From Betaproteobacteria bacterium (GTDB lineage Bacteria; Pseudomonadota; Gammaproteobacteria; Burkholderiales; Burkholderiaceae_C): a stretch of 64,000 bases of DNA. A program made the position numbers and the translations under genes. Shown here piece after piece: positions 24,897-34,882 of the stretch. Each line of letters starts with the position of its first letter. Position 1 is the stretch's first letter. Under the pieces are notes generated by a model, which made no database searches, was not told where the DNA came from, and saw only the letters and a program-made list of their open reading frames with translations. The stretch lies in assembly GCA_947453725.1 (NCBI GenBank), contig CANGHH010000003.1:124001-188000 (forward strand), given 5' to 3'.

Positions 24897-27011
24897 TCAA
24901 CTGGCGGCCGGTTTGTCCCGGCCCTGAGCCAGCTGCATCCACAGGAAGGTGTATTCCAGTGCCGACATCTGCGCGCGCTGGGCGTTGTCGGCCGCGCCGC
25001 CGTGGCCGCCCTCGATATTTTCCCAATACAGCACGCGGTGGCCCTGCTCGATCATCCGCGCCGCCATCTTGCGGGCATGGCCGGGGTGGACGCGGTCGTC
25101 GCGCGTGCTGGTGGTGAACAGCACCTTGGGCAGCTTCACGCCGGCCTTGACGTTCTGGTAGGGGCTGTACTTCTTGATCCAGTCCCACTCGTCGGGCTTG
25201 TCGGGGTCGCCGTATTCGGCCATCCACGAAGCCCCGGCCAGCAGCTTGTTGTAGCGCTGCATGTCCAGCAGCGGCACCTGGCAGACCACGGCGTTGAACA
25301 GTTCGGGCCGCTGGACCATGGTCGCGCCGACCAGCAGGCCGCCATTGCTTCCGCCCTGGATGCCCAGCCGTCCCGGCCGCGTCACGCGGCGGCGGATCAA
25401 GTCCTGGGCCACGGCGGCGAAGTCGTCGTAGCTCTTCTGCTTGTGTTCCTTGACCGCCGCCTGGTGCCAGCCGGGGCCGAATTCACCGCCGCCGCGGATG
25501 TTGGCCAGCACGAAGACGCCGCCGCGGCCGGTCCAGGCGCGGCCGATGGCGCCGGAATAGAAAGGTGTCAGCGAGACCTCGAAACCGCCGTAGCCGTAGA
25601 GCAGCGTCGGGTTCTCGGCGTCGGGTTTGGCGCCCTTGGGCCAGACGACGAAGTAGGGCACGCGGGTGCCGTCACGCACCGGCGCGAAGCGCTGTTCGAC
25701 GCGCAGGCCCTCGGCGTCGAAGAAGCTGGGGCGCGACTTCAGCACCTCGCGGTCGTCGGCCCCCGTGCGGCCGAGCTGCAGCGAGTCGGGGCTGAGGAAG
25801 TCGGCGGCGTTCAGCAGGTAGTGCTCGGCCAGCGGGTCGGTGGGCAGCAGCGGGTCGTGCAGCGCCGTCACGCTCAGCTGGCCGGGGTAGGGCGCGACCA
25901 TCTCGCGCTTGGTCCATTTGGTGGCGTCGCGCTCGCCGCCCGGGCCCGGCGCTTCGCGCCATTCCTGCAGCTTGCTGGCGACCTTGTCGAGCACATTGAC
26001 GATGACCGTCTCGCGGGTGGCCGTGTAGCCGGCCAGGCTGCGCGTGGCGGTGGGCGTGAACAGCGCGGCGAAGCGGCGTTCGCCCTTCAGGTAGGCGGCG
26101 GCGTCGCCGACCAGCAGAGAGCCGCGCAGCCAGGTCTTGCGGCCGATGACCCAGTCGCTGCGCAGTTCGATGAAGACACGGTCGCGCTGGAAGGCCAGCT
26201 GCGCGTCCTGCGGCTTTTCCAGCGCCACCAGCTGGTCGCCCTGCAGCAGGTAGACCAGGCTGTTGTAGAAGTCCAGCGCGCGCGCGAACAAGGTGCGCTC
26301 GTAGCCCGGTGTGCGGTCGACGCTGACCGAGACCGCGACGTCCTGTTTTTCGCCTTCGAAGACGGTCACCGCGCTGCCCAGCGGCTGGCCGCGCTGCCAG
26401 CGCCGGATGACCCGCGGGTAGCCCGAATCGGTCAGCGAACCGGGGCCGAAATCGGTGCCGACGTAGAGGTGCTCGCTGTCCATCCATTCGACCGAGGACT
26501 TGGCCTCGGGCAGGCTGAAGCCGCCTTCGACGAAACGCCGGCTGACGGTGTCGAATTCGCGCTGCACCTGGGCGTCGGCGCCACCGCGCGACAAGGCCAC
26601 CATGGCCAGCCGGTAGTCGGGCGCCAGGACGGTCGCTCCGCCCCAGACCCAGTTCTCGTTCTCGGCCTTGGCCAGCGCGTCGATGTCGATCACGGTGTCC
26701 CAGGCCGGCTGCGGCTTGCGGTACTCGGTCAGCGTGGCGCGGCGCCACAGGCCGCGCGGGTTGGCCGCGTCGCGCCACAGGTTGTAGAAACTGTCGCCCC
26801 GCCGCGTGACGTAGGGGATCTGCGCCTTCGAATCCAGCACCTCGCGGATGCTGGCGCGCAGCGCTTCGAAACCCGGTTCGGCCTGCAACAGTGCGGCGCT
26901 CTCGGCGTTGCGCTCGCGCACCCACTGCAGCGCGCTGTCGCCCAGCACGTCCTCGAGCCAGCGGTAGGGGTCTTGCGGACCGGGGTCGGGGGCGGTGGTG
27001 GGGTTGGTCAC
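24897..27011 (-). CDS. Prolyl oligopeptidase family serine peptidase (S9A)
   Basis: A 704-residue cytoplasmic-type peptidase without a signal peptide. The N-terminal part is the beta-propeller gate (DPYRWLED start). The C-terminal alpha/beta hydrolase carries the nucleophile Ser in GGSNGGLLVG, the acid in TRDDRVHP and the His in GGHGG. The GTG at 27011 overlaps the yaeQ stop by four bases and begins just before the conserved DPYRWLE; the same frame is open upstream but unrelated. It cuts short peptides after proline. It lies 13 bases before aat. Confidence 0.92.
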   Translation of the reverse strand: MTNPTTAPDPGPQDPYRWLEDVLGDSALQWVRERNAESAALLQAEPGFEALRASIREVLDSKAQIPYVTRRGDSFYNLWRDAANPRGLWRRATLTEYRKPQPAWDTVIDIDALAKAENENWVWGGATVLAPDYRLAMVALSRGGADAQVQREFDTVSRRFVEGGFSLPEAKSSVEWMDSEHLYVGTDFGPGSLTDSGYPRVIRRWQRGQPLGSAVTVFEGEKQDVAVSVSVDRTPGYERTLFARALDFYNSLVYLLQGDQLVALEKPQDAQLAFQRDRVFIELRSDWVIGRKTWLRGSLLVGDAAAYLKGERRFAALFTPTATRSLAGYTATRETVIVNVLDKVASKLQEWREAPGPGGERDATKWTKREMVAPYPGQLSVTALHDPLLPTDPLAEHYLLNAADFLSPDSLQLGRTGADDREVLKSRPSFFDAEGLRVEQRFAPVRDGTRVPYFVVWPKGAKPDAENPTLLYGYGGFEVSLTPFYSGAIGRAWTGRGGVFVLANIRGGGEFGPGWHQAAVKEHKQKSYDDFAAVAQDLIRRRVTRPGRLGIQGGSNGGLLVGATMVQRPELFNAVVCQVPLLDMQRYNKLLAGASWMAEYGDPDKPDEWDWIKKYSPYQNVKAGVKLPKVLFTTSTRDDRVHPGHARKMAARMIEQGHRVLYWENIEGGHGGAADNAQRAQMSALEYTFLWMQLAQGRDKPAAS

Positions 27012-27568
27012 GGGGCGCGCGCCTTGATGAGGGTGGGGTGGACTTCGACGCTCCGGTCGGCGTTGCCGACCCAGATCGCGCCGTCCTGGACCGTGACCTG
27101 CAATTGCATCGACCGGCTGGCCAGCTGTGCCAGTTCCTGACTCTGCGCAGCCGGCAGCTGCCAGACCGCCAGGTTGTTCAGCCGCGCGACCTTGTTCTGC
27201 ACGCCGGCCCACCAGATCAGCGCGGCGCTGCTGTAGACGTAGAGCGTGACGCGGTCGGCGCGCCCGCTGGCCTTGGCCAGCCGGCGTTCGTCGGGCTGGC
27301 CCATTTCGACCCAGTGCCGCAACTGGCCGTCGAGGCTGATCTGCCACAGGTCGGGCTCGTCGGCGTCGGCCAGCCCGCGTGCGAAGACGAGGTTGCCGTC
27401 GTGGTCGTCAGCCGGCACGTTCAGCGCGAAGGCCAGCAGGCGCACCATCATGCGCTCGTCGGTTTCCGACGGGTGGCGGGCCAGGGTCAGCGCGTGGGTG
27501 GCGTACAGGCCGCGGTCCATGTCGGCGATCTGCAGCGTGGCCTTGCAGATGGTGGATTTCAGCGCCAT
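27008..27568 (-). CDS. yaeQ: YaeQ family protein
   Basis: A 186-residue protein with the full YaeQ signature: MALKSTICKATLQIADMDRG, TLARHPSETDERMMVRLLAFAL and the DEPDLW segment. The family has a PD-(D/E)xK nuclease-like fold, and its biochemical role is not established. The ATG at 27568 is the family start. Its stop overlaps the GTG of the prolyl oligopeptidase gene. Confidence 0.93.
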   Translation of the reverse strand: MALKSTICKATLQIADMDRGLYATHALTLARHPSETDERMMVRLLAFALNVPADDHDGNLVFARGLADADEPDLWQISLDGQLRHWVEMGQPDERRLAKASGRADRVTLYVYSSAALIWWAGVQNKVARLNNLAVWQLPAAQSQELAQLASRSMQLQVTVQDGAIWVGNADRSVEVHPTLIKARAP

Positions 27569-27751
27569 GGCCGGTGGCGCAGCGCCAGTGCAGGATCGGA
27601 ACAGGTGACGGCGGGCATGGGCAGGCAAGCAGGGGAGAAGGCTGCGCACTGTGCCACAGCGGCCGGCCTGCCCCGGGCGAGGATGGCATCATGCGTGGTT
27701 TCGTCGGTCGAATCGGCCGCCAACCCCACCCGTTCCCGCGCGAGGATGAAG

Positions 27752-28531
27752 ATGAAGGTCATGACGCTCCTGTCGGCCCTGCTGTTTGCAGCCGCCATTT
27801 CCGGGGCGCAAGCCCAGACCACGACCCCGGTCAAGCCGGCTGCCAAGGCGGCCGCCAAACCGGCTCCCGGCAAGGCCGCGGCAGCCAATCCGGCGGCTTC
27901 GGCCGCTTCGGCCGCCGATGACAAGACCGCGGTGATGGGCACCGGCAAAGGCAACTCGGGTCCGATCCTGACGCGCGACGAACTGCGGGTCTGCCTGAGC
28001 CAGGAGGAGAACATCCGCAAGCGCCTGGAAGCCCTGACTGCGCTGCGCGCGCCGCTGGACAAGGAAAAGGCCGACATCGCTGCCGCCCAGCAGACGCTGA
28101 AGACCGAGCGCGCCCCGCTGGAAGACATGAGGAAGCTGGCCGACGGCTTGAACGATCGCATGAAGGCCTATGGCGCCCGCATCACGGCCTGGAACGACAG
28201 CGTCGCGGCCTTCAATACCAACAACCCGACCGGGGCCAAGGGCGAACGCGAGCGCAACGCCCTGAACAAGGAACGCGAGGAACTCGGCGTGCTGCAGAAG
28301 GTTCTGGAGGCCGAGAAGGCCGACTACGCGACCAAGAGCGAAGGGCTGGTCCGCGACTACAACGCCAAGGCGGTGGTCGTCGACGCCCAGGTCGCGGCCT
28401 GGAACCTGCGCAACGAGAAATGGAACCAGGACTCGCGCGCGCTGGAAGCCGAGCGTCTGGACTGGGTCGGCAGCTGTGCCGACCGCCGCTTCCGTGAAGA
28501 CGACGAGATCGCCATCAAGCGCGGCAAGTGA
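27752..28531 (+). CDS. Secreted coiled-coil protein of unknown function
   Basis: A protein of about 259 residues that I do not recognise. Signal peptide MKVMTLLSALLFAAAISGAQAQ, then an Ala/Lys/Pro-rich linker (about 24-60), then a long charged helical stretch (about 85-235) rich in Glu, Lys and Ala, predicted to form coiled coil. Two cysteines, one in RVCLSQEENIRK and one in VGSCADRRF near the end, could form a disulfide. A GAGG ends six bases before the ATG at 27752, which favours it over the in-frame ATG at 27746. Likely periplasmic. It is divergent from yaeQ and followed ten bases later by prlC, but no functional link is known. Confidence 0.72.
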   Translation: MKVMTLLSALLFAAAISGAQAQTTTPVKPAAKAAAKPAPGKAAAANPAASAASAADDKTAVMGTGKGNSGPILTRDELRVCLSQEENIRKRLEALTALRAPLDKEKADIAAAQQTLKTERAPLEDMRKLADGLNDRMKAYGARITAWNDSVAAFNTNNPTGAKGERERNALNKEREELGVLQKVLEAEKADYATKSEGLVRDYNAKAVVVDAQVAAWNLRNEKWNQDSRALEAERLDWVGSCADRRFREDDEIAIKRGK

Positions 28532-28541
28532 TCCCGCCAAG

Positions 28542-30644
28542 ATGACCGCCCCAATCGCCACCAACGCCCATGGCGCGAACAGCGCCACCGACAACCCCCT
28601 GTTGCAGGCCTGGCACACGCCGCACGGTCTGCCGCCGTTCGCGCAGCTGCAGGCGGCGCATTTCGAGCCCGCGCTGCAGGCCGCGATGCAGGCTCACCGT
28701 GCCGAGCTGGCGCTGATCGCCGAGCAGCCGGCGGCGCCGACCTTCGACAACACGGTGGCGGCCTTCGACCGCGCAGGCGCGCAGCTGGGCCGGGTGGCCG
28801 CGGCCTTCCACAACCTGACCTCGTCGGCCACCAGCGCCGAACTGCAGGCGGTGCAGCGCGCGATGGCCGGCCCGATGGCGGCCCACCACAGCGCCGTGCA
28901 CACCGACGCCGCCCTGTTCCAGCGCCTCGATGCCGTGCACGCGCAGCGCGCCGAGCTGGGCCTGACGGCCGAGCAGCGGCGCCTGGTCGAGCGCCTGCAG
29001 CTGGACTTCGTGCGTGCCGGTGCGCAGTTGCCGCCCGCGCCGCAGGCCCGCTACGCAGCCATCATGGCCGAGTTGGCGCAGCACATGACGCGCTTCGCGC
29101 AGAACGTCCTGCACGACGAATCGAGCTGGGCACTGCCGCTGGCGGACGATGCGGACTTGGCTGGCTTGCCCGATTTCGTTCGCGCCAGCGCCCGCCAGGC
29201 GGCCGCCGAGCGCGGCCTGGCCGGCGCGGTGATCACGCTGGCGCGGTCGCTGATCGTGCCCTTCCTGACCTTCTCCGAACGCCGCGACCTGCGCGAACAG
29301 GCCTGGCGCGCCTGGGTCGGCCGCGGTGAACACGAAGGCGAGCACGACAACCGCGAGGTGGCGCGCGCCATCCTGCGCCTGCGCAACGAACAGGCTCGCC
29401 TGCATGGCCATGCCAGCTTCGCCGACTACGCGCTGACCGACACCATGGCCGGCACGCACGCCGCCGTGCAGGGCCTGCTGGGCGAGGTCTGGCCGCGCGC
29501 ACTGATGGCGCTGGAACGCGAACGCGCCGCCTTGCGCGCGGTGATGGCCAGCGAGGGCGTGTCGGAAGCCGACGGCGAGATCGAACCCTGGGACTGGCGC
29601 TTCTGGGCTGAAAAGGTCCGCCGCAGCCAGTACGCGATCGACGACGCCGAGGTCAAGCCCTACTTCGAACTCGGTCGCGTCGTGCAGGCGGCTTTCGACT
29701 GCGCGCAGCGCCTCTTCGGCCTGCGCTTCACGCTGCGCAGCGACATCCCGGTCTACCACCCCGATGTGCGGGCCTACGAGGTCAGCCATGCCGGCGGCGC
29801 GGTCTGCGGCGTCTTCCTGCAGGACAACTTCGCGCGGCCCAACAAGCGCAGCGGCGCCTGGATGAGCAGCCTGCGCTGGCAGAGCCGCAACGGCGAACAG
29901 CCGCAAGTGCCGGTGCTGCCGGTGATCCTGAACAACAACAATTTCGCCAAGGGCGAACCGACGCTGCTGTCGCTGGACGACGCGCGCACGCTGTTCCATG
30001 AATTCGGCCACGGCCTGCACGGCCTGCTGTCCGACGTGACCTACGAGCGCCTGTCGGGCACCCAGGTGCTGCGTGATTTCGTCGAGCTGCCGTCGCAGAT
30101 CTTCGAGCACTGGATCGCCGAGCCCGAGGTGCTGCAGCGCCACGCCCGCCACTGGCAGACCGACGCGCCGATCCCCGACGACCTGGTGGCGCGCCTGCAG
30201 CGTGCGGCGCGTTTCAACCAGGGCTACGAGACCGTGCGTTACACCGCCAGCGCGCTGGTCGATATGGCCGCGCATGCGCTGACCGACGCCGAACCGCCGG
30301 CCGACCTCTGTGCCTTCGAGGCCGAGGTGCTGCAGGCCGCCGGCCTGCCCCATGGCGTCGGCCTGAACCACCGGCTGGTGCACTTCCAGCACCTGTTCGC
30401 CAGTTCGGGTTATGCCGCCGGCTACTACGTCTACCTCTGGGCCGAGGTGCTCGACGCCGACGGGTATGGCGCCTTCACCGAAGCCGGCAGTCCTTTCGAC
30501 CCCGCGGTGGCGCAGCGCCTGCTGCAGCACATCTACAGCAGCGGCAACAGCGTCGAGCCGGGCGCTGCCTTCGCGGCCTTCCGCGGGCGCGCCCCGACGG
30601 TGCAGCCGCTGCTCCACAAGCGCGGGCTGCTGCAGCCGGCCTGA
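28542..30644 (+). CDS. prlC: Oligopeptidase A (M3 family)
   Basis: A 700-residue cytoplasmic zinc peptidase. The catalytic HEFGHGLHGLL (HExxH) is followed by the family segments RDFVELPSQIFEHW and FNQGYETVRYTASALVDMA. Length and the NPLLQAW start fit PrlC/OpdA, which degrades peptides left by ATP-dependent proteases and cleaved signal peptides. No Shine-Dalgarno is visible; the start follows the previous stop by ten bases, so translation may depend on the upstream gene. Confidence 0.94.
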   Translation: MTAPIATNAHGANSATDNPLLQAWHTPHGLPPFAQLQAAHFEPALQAAMQAHRAELALIAEQPAAPTFDNTVAAFDRAGAQLGRVAAAFHNLTSSATSAELQAVQRAMAGPMAAHHSAVHTDAALFQRLDAVHAQRAELGLTAEQRRLVERLQLDFVRAGAQLPPAPQARYAAIMAELAQHMTRFAQNVLHDESSWALPLADDADLAGLPDFVRASARQAAAERGLAGAVITLARSLIVPFLTFSERRDLREQAWRAWVGRGEHEGEHDNREVARAILRLRNEQARLHGHASFADYALTDTMAGTHAAVQGLLGEVWPRALMALERERAALRAVMASEGVSEADGEIEPWDWRFWAEKVRRSQYAIDDAEVKPYFELGRVVQAAFDCAQRLFGLRFTLRSDIPVYHPDVRAYEVSHAGGAVCGVFLQDNFARPNKRSGAWMSSLRWQSRNGEQPQVPVLPVILNNNNFAKGEPTLLSLDDARTLFHEFGHGLHGLLSDVTYERLSGTQVLRDFVELPSQIFEHWIAEPEVLQRHARHWQTDAPIPDDLVARLQRAARFNQGYETVRYTASALVDMAAHALTDAEPPADLCAFEAEVLQAAGLPHGVGLNHRLVHFQHLFASSGYAAGYYVYLWAEVLDADGYGAFTEAGSPFDPAVAQRLLQHIYSSGNSVEPGAAFAAFRGRAPTVQPLLHKRGLLQPA

Positions 30645-30661
30645 CAAGCGGCTTGACCCTG

Positions 30662-30683
30662 GGGGCGGGCTGCAGCCCGCCCC
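30662..30683. terminator. Perfect GC palindrome between convergent genes, probable bidirectional terminator
   Basis: GGGGCGGGCTG is followed directly by its exact reverse complement. As RNA it can form an 8-bp GC stem with a six-base loop on either strand. It sits between the stops of prlC and the flavodoxin gene. No T-tract follows on either side, so it may pause or protect ends rather than act as a classic terminator. Confidence 0.5.
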
Positions 30684-30698
30684 GGCAGCATCACGCCA

Positions 30699-31250
30699 TC
30701 ACTTCAGCAGCGCCAGCGCGTCGGCCACGCGGGCGCCGAAGGCCTTGGCGGTGGCGATGTCGCCCGGCACCATCTCGTCGGCCGTAGCGTCGGACGGCGT
30801 CGTCGTCATCAGGCCCGAGGTCGAACCGACGTAGTTGATGTCGTCGCGCGTCGAGGCCTTGCTGTTGCTGGGCATCAGGCCGGTGCCGACCCACAGCATG
30901 CTGTGTTGCAGGCTCAGCGTGATCAGGTAGTGCAGCGTGGACAGCTTGTCGCCGTTCATCGTGGCCGAATTGGTGAAGCCCGCGGCCAGCTTGTTCTTCC
31001 AGCCCTGGCCGCCCCAGACCTTGCTGGTTTCGTCGGCGAACTTCTTGAACTGCCAGCTGACGCTGCCCATGTAGGTCGGGCTGCCGAAAACGATGGCCTT
31101 GGCGGCGGCCAGCTGTTCCCAGCCGCCTTCGGGCAGCTTGCCCTGGGCGTCGATGGCCAGCAGCGTGCCGCCGCTGCCTTCGGCCACGGCTTGCGCGACC
31201 TGGGCGGTGTGGCCGTAGCCACTGTGGAAAACGATGACGATGGCGCTCAT
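30699..31250 (-). CDS. Flavodoxin-fold NAD(P)H-dependent oxidoreductase (WrbA-like)
   Basis: A 183-residue FMN protein: IVIVFHSGYGHTAQVAQAVAEG binds the FMN phosphate and FGSPTYMGSVSWQFKKF resembles the WrbA region that contacts the isoalloxazine ring. It is shorter than WrbA (about 198 residues) and lacks its full mid-region, so I call it only family level. Probably a soluble two-electron quinone reductase. It lies 33 bases downstream of pirin on the same strand. Confidence 0.86.
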   Translation of the reverse strand: MSAIVIVFHSGYGHTAQVAQAVAEGSGGTLLAIDAQGKLPEGGWEQLAAAKAIVFGSPTYMGSVSWQFKKFADETSKVWGGQGWKNKLAAGFTNSATMNGDKLSTLHYLITLSLQHSMLWVGTGLMPSNSKASTRDDINYVGSTSGLMTTTPSDATADEMVPGDIATAKAFGARVADALALLK

Positions 31251-31283
31251 GGTGGGTCTCTTTCGGGGGTCAGGGGTTGGGGT

Positions 31284-32018
<735 letters not shown>

Positions 32019-32046
32019 GGTGTTCGTCTCCGGTGAAGTCGGTACT

Positions 32047-32061
32047 GTGCCGAACAGGCAC
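32047..32061. promoter_or_regulatory. Inverted repeat in the pirin-LysR gap
   Basis: GTGCC-N5-GGCAC is a perfect 5-bp dyad in the middle of the 93-base gap between the divergent pirin and LysR genes. Its position fits an operator or activator site for the LysR protein. No experimental consensus is known to me. Confidence 0.35.
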
Positions 32062-32093
32062 CGCGTCCGGGCTGTGGCAGCTTGTCGAAGCCG

Positions 32094-32108
32094 TTCAAAT
32101 AAGATGAA
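32094..32108. promoter_or_regulatory. LysR-type box overlapping the -10 of the regulator gene
   Basis: TTCAAATAAGATGAA is an imperfect palindrome containing a T-N11-A core, the minimal LysR-type motif. It includes TAAGAT, a -10-like hexamer ending six bases before the ATG at 32112. Binding here would be expected to repress the regulator's own transcription. Confidence 0.4.
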
Positions 32109-32111
32109 GCG

Positions 32112-33134
32112 ATGACCGAGAAACTGCTCGCCCTCACCCCTGATGCGCTGGTGATGATGGACACCATCGCCCGCACCGGCAGCTTCGCCGCTGCCGCCCG
32201 TGAACTGGGCAAGGTGCCGTCGGCGCTGACCTACAGCGTGCGCCAGCTCGAGGAGGCGCTCGACGTGCTGCTCTTCGACCGCAGCTCGCGCCAGGCCCAG
32301 CTGACCGCCGCCGGCACCGAACTGCTGACCGAGGGTCGCCGCCTGCTCAGCGAGATGGGCGCGGTGGCCAACCGCGTGCGCCGCGTGGCCAGTGGCTGGG
32401 AAACGCAATTGGCGATCAGCGTCGAGGACATCGTCTCGATGCCCATCGTTTTTGAGTTGGTGCAGGCCTTCTGCGCGATGAGTGCCGAACCGGGCCTGGT
32501 CGCCAGCAGCGGACCGGCCGCCCAGAAGCCCGGCGATCAGGGCGATCGGCCCGGCCCGGCCACGCGCTTGCGCCTGCGGACCGACGTGCTCAGCGGTACC
32601 TGGGAGGCGCTGATCTCGGGGCAGGTGGATCTGGCCATCGGCGTGTCGTCGCGCCACGTCGACGCCAGTGGCATCGAGATGCGGCCGCTGGGCGATCTGC
32701 CCTTCGTCTTCTGCGTCGCCCCGCATCACCCGCTGGCGTCGGCCAGCGAGCCGCTGACCGACGCCCTGCTGGTGCACCACCGCGCGGTGGCCGTCGCCGA
32801 CACCGCGCAGCGCCTGGCGCCGATGACCCTGAACCTGCTGCCCGGCCAGGACGTGTTGACGGTGCCCAGCATGCGCACCAAGCTCGAAGCGCTGCTGCGG
32901 TGCCTGGGCTGCGGCTTCCTGCCCGAGCCGCTGGCCCGACCGCACCTGGAGGCCGGCCACCTGGTCCGCAGGGACACGCTGCGCGGTTCGCCGGTGGCCA
33001 GCCTGCAGTACGCCTGGCGCGCCGACCGCGGCCCGCAGAGCCTGGGCCGCGCGTTGCAGTGGTGGCTGGCCCAGCTGGAAAGCCCGACCACGCGAAAGGC
33101 GCTGTTGGAACACCACGCCGGTCCGCTGGCCTGA
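32112..33134 (+). CDS. LysR family transcriptional regulator
   Basis: A 340-residue regulator. The N-terminal winged HTH (about 8-68: MDTIARTGSFAAAARELGKVPSALTYSVRQLEEALDV) is typical of the subgroup next to pirin genes. The effector domain begins near residue 95. Residues about 120-150 contain an extra Ala/Gly/Pro-rich stretch (SSGPAAQKPGDQGDRPGPAT) that most LysR proteins lack, in an early surface loop. Divergently transcribed from pirin. Confidence 0.92.
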   Translation: MTEKLLALTPDALVMMDTIARTGSFAAAARELGKVPSALTYSVRQLEEALDVLLFDRSSRQAQLTAAGTELLTEGRRLLSEMGAVANRVRRVASGWETQLAISVEDIVSMPIVFELVQAFCAMSAEPGLVASSGPAAQKPGDQGDRPGPATRLRLRTDVLSGTWEALISGQVDLAIGVSSRHVDASGIEMRPLGDLPFVFCVAPHHPLASASEPLTDALLVHHRAVAVADTAQRLAPMTLNLLPGQDVLTVPSMRTKLEALLRCLGCGFLPEPLARPHLEAGHLVRRDTLRGSPVASLQYAWRADRGPQSLGRALQWWLAQLESPTTRKALLEHHAGPLA

Positions 33135-33215
33135 AGGCCGGCGGACCCCGTCCACTCGAGGGGTCGCGCGCGGCGCGCCGCAGCGCCAGACTGGAGCGCC
33201 TAACCAGGAGCCGCC

Positions 33216-33917
33216 ATGATCAGCAAACTGCTCGCCGCCTTCGTCGGTGTCTGCGCTGCCTGGGCCGTGCAGGCGCAAACACCCACCCACCATTACCGAC
33301 TGGACGGCAGCTACGCCGACGACCTGGGCGGGCCGTCGCTCACGCCGCTGGGTGGCACGCTGGGTTCGACCGGTTATGCCTTCGGCGCCGACCAGGGTCT
33401 GACGGTCGATGGCGTGGTCAACGAGGCGGTCTACACCATCGACCTGGCCTTCTCCTTCGATGAGCTCAGCGGCTACCGCCGCATCATCGACTTCCAGAAC
33501 CAGGCCAGCGATACCGGCCTGTACGTCTATAGCGGCGATCTGAATTTCTACAACGAAGTCACCGGCTCGGGCACACCTTTCGCTGCGCTGGAGATGACCC
33601 GGGTCACCGTGACGCGCGATGCCACCGGGCTGTTCGTCGGCTACGTCAACGGTGTCCAGCAAGTCGCCTTTATCGATGCTGCGGCGCTGGCCACCTTCAG
33701 CGGTCCCACGCAGATGGCCAGCTTCTTCCGCGACGACCTCGCCGTTCCTGGCGAGGCCAGCGCCGGCTTCGTCGATGACATCCGCATCTATGGCAGTGCC
33801 CTGAGCGCCGCCGAAGTGGCCGCCCTGCCCACCGTCGGCAGCGTGCCTGAGCCGGCCGCTGCCGTCCTGCTGCTGGCCGGCCTGCTGCTCGTGTTCCGGC
33901 GCGCCCGCCGGCGCTGA
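33216..33917 (+). CDS. LamG-domain PEP-CTERM sorting protein
   Basis: A 233-residue exported protein. Signal peptide about 1-20 (ending VQA), then a concanavalin-like LamG/laminin-G-3 fold ([15 protein letters not shown] ... [17 protein letters not shown]). The C-terminus is a textbook PEP-CTERM anchor: VPEP, a hydrophobic helix ([14 protein letters not shown]) and a basic end (RRARRR). Such proteins are processed by exosortase EpsH/XrtA and usually occur with exopolysaccharide loci, none of which is in this window. AGGAG lies seven bases before the ATG. Confidence 0.88.
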   Translation: MISKLLAAFVGVCAAWAVQAQTPTHHYRLDGSYADDLGGPSLTPLGGTLGSTGYAFGADQGLTVDGVVNEAVYTIDLAFSFDELSGYRRIIDFQNQASDTGLYVYSGDLNFYNEVTGSGTPFAALEMTRVTVTRDATGLFVGYVNGVQQVAFIDAAALATFSGPTQMASFFRDDLAVPGEASAGFVDDIRIYGSALSAAEVAALPTVGSVPEPAAAVLLLAGLLLVFRRARRR

Positions 33918-33946
33918 AGCGCGCAGGCGCTGGCGACAATGGGCCG

Positions 33947-34882
33947 ATGCCCGCCGTCCACACCGCCGCGACCACCACCATTGCCACAGCGCCCCGCTAC
34001 CGAGGCCGCTTCGCGCCGTCGCCCACCGGCCCGCTGCACGCCGGTTCGCTGGTCGCCGCGCTGGCCAGCTGGCTCGACGCCCGCGCCCACGGCGGCGTCT
34101 GGCTGCTGCGCATCGAAGACGTTGACACGCCGCGCTGCAGCCCGGCAGCGGCTCGCACGATCCAGCAGCAGCTCGACGCCTGCGGGCTGCGGTCCGACGA
34201 GGTCGTGGTCTGGCAATCCACCCGCAGCGCCGCCTACGACCCCGCCTTGCAGCGCCTGCTGGCCGCCGGCCTGGCCTACCCCTGCGGCTGCACGCGCAGC
34301 GCCATCGAAGCGCACTGGCAGGCGCTGGGCGTGGTCCACCAGCCCGACAGCGAACGCATCTACCCGGGCACCTGCCGCAACGGCCTGCACGGCCAGCCGG
34401 CGCGTGCGGTGCGCCTGAGGGTGGACGGTCCCATCGACTGGACCGACCGCCGCCTGGGTCCGCAGCGCCAGGACCTGGGCCGCGAGGTGGGTGACTTCGT
34501 GCTGAGGCGCGCCGACGGCCTGTGGGCCTACCAGCTGGCGGTGGTGGTGGACGACGCGGCGCAGGGCATCACCCAGGTCGTTCGCGGCGAGGATCTGGCC
34601 GACAACACGGCGCGGCAGATCGCCCTGCAGCGCGCCCTGCAGTTGCCGTCGCCGGGCTATCTGCACACCCCGCTGGTGCGGGCCGCCGACGGCCGCAAGC
34701 TGAGCAAGCAGAACGGCGCGCAGGCGCTCGATCTGCGCGACCCGCTGGCGGCTTTGCAGGCCGCCGCCGCGGTGCTGGGGCTGCCCGAGCTGTCGTCTCG
34801 GACGGTGCCGGACTGGCTGGCAGGGGCGGTCGCGGGCTGGGCTGGCATCATTGCGGGCTTTGCCACCAGGAGCGATCCATGA
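33947..34882 (+). CDS. gluQ: Glutamyl-Q tRNA(Asp) synthetase (GluQRS)
   Basis: A 311-residue truncated paralogue of glutamyl-tRNA synthetase that charges glutamate onto the queuosine at position 34 of tRNA(Asp). The HIGH-like motif reads [13 protein letters not shown] and the KMSKS-like motif reads KLSKQN. A zinc site is suggested by CGCTRS and the later YPGTCR. It lacks the anticodon-binding domain of GluRS. A GACAAT box ends six bases before the ATG and no Shine-Dalgarno is seen. Its stop overlaps the FKBP start (ATGA). Confidence 0.93.
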   Translation: MPAVHTAATTTIATAPRYRGRFAPSPTGPLHAGSLVAALASWLDARAHGGVWLLRIEDVDTPRCSPAAARTIQQQLDACGLRSDEVVVWQSTRSAAYDPALQRLLAAGLAYPCGCTRSAIEAHWQALGVVHQPDSERIYPGTCRNGLHGQPARAVRLRVDGPIDWTDRRLGPQRQDLGREVGDFVLRRADGLWAYQLAVVVDDAAQGITQVVRGEDLADNTARQIALQRALQLPSPGYLHTPLVRAADGRKLSKQNGAQALDLRDPLAALQAAAAVLGLPELSSRTVPDWLAGAVAGWAGIIAGFATRSDP

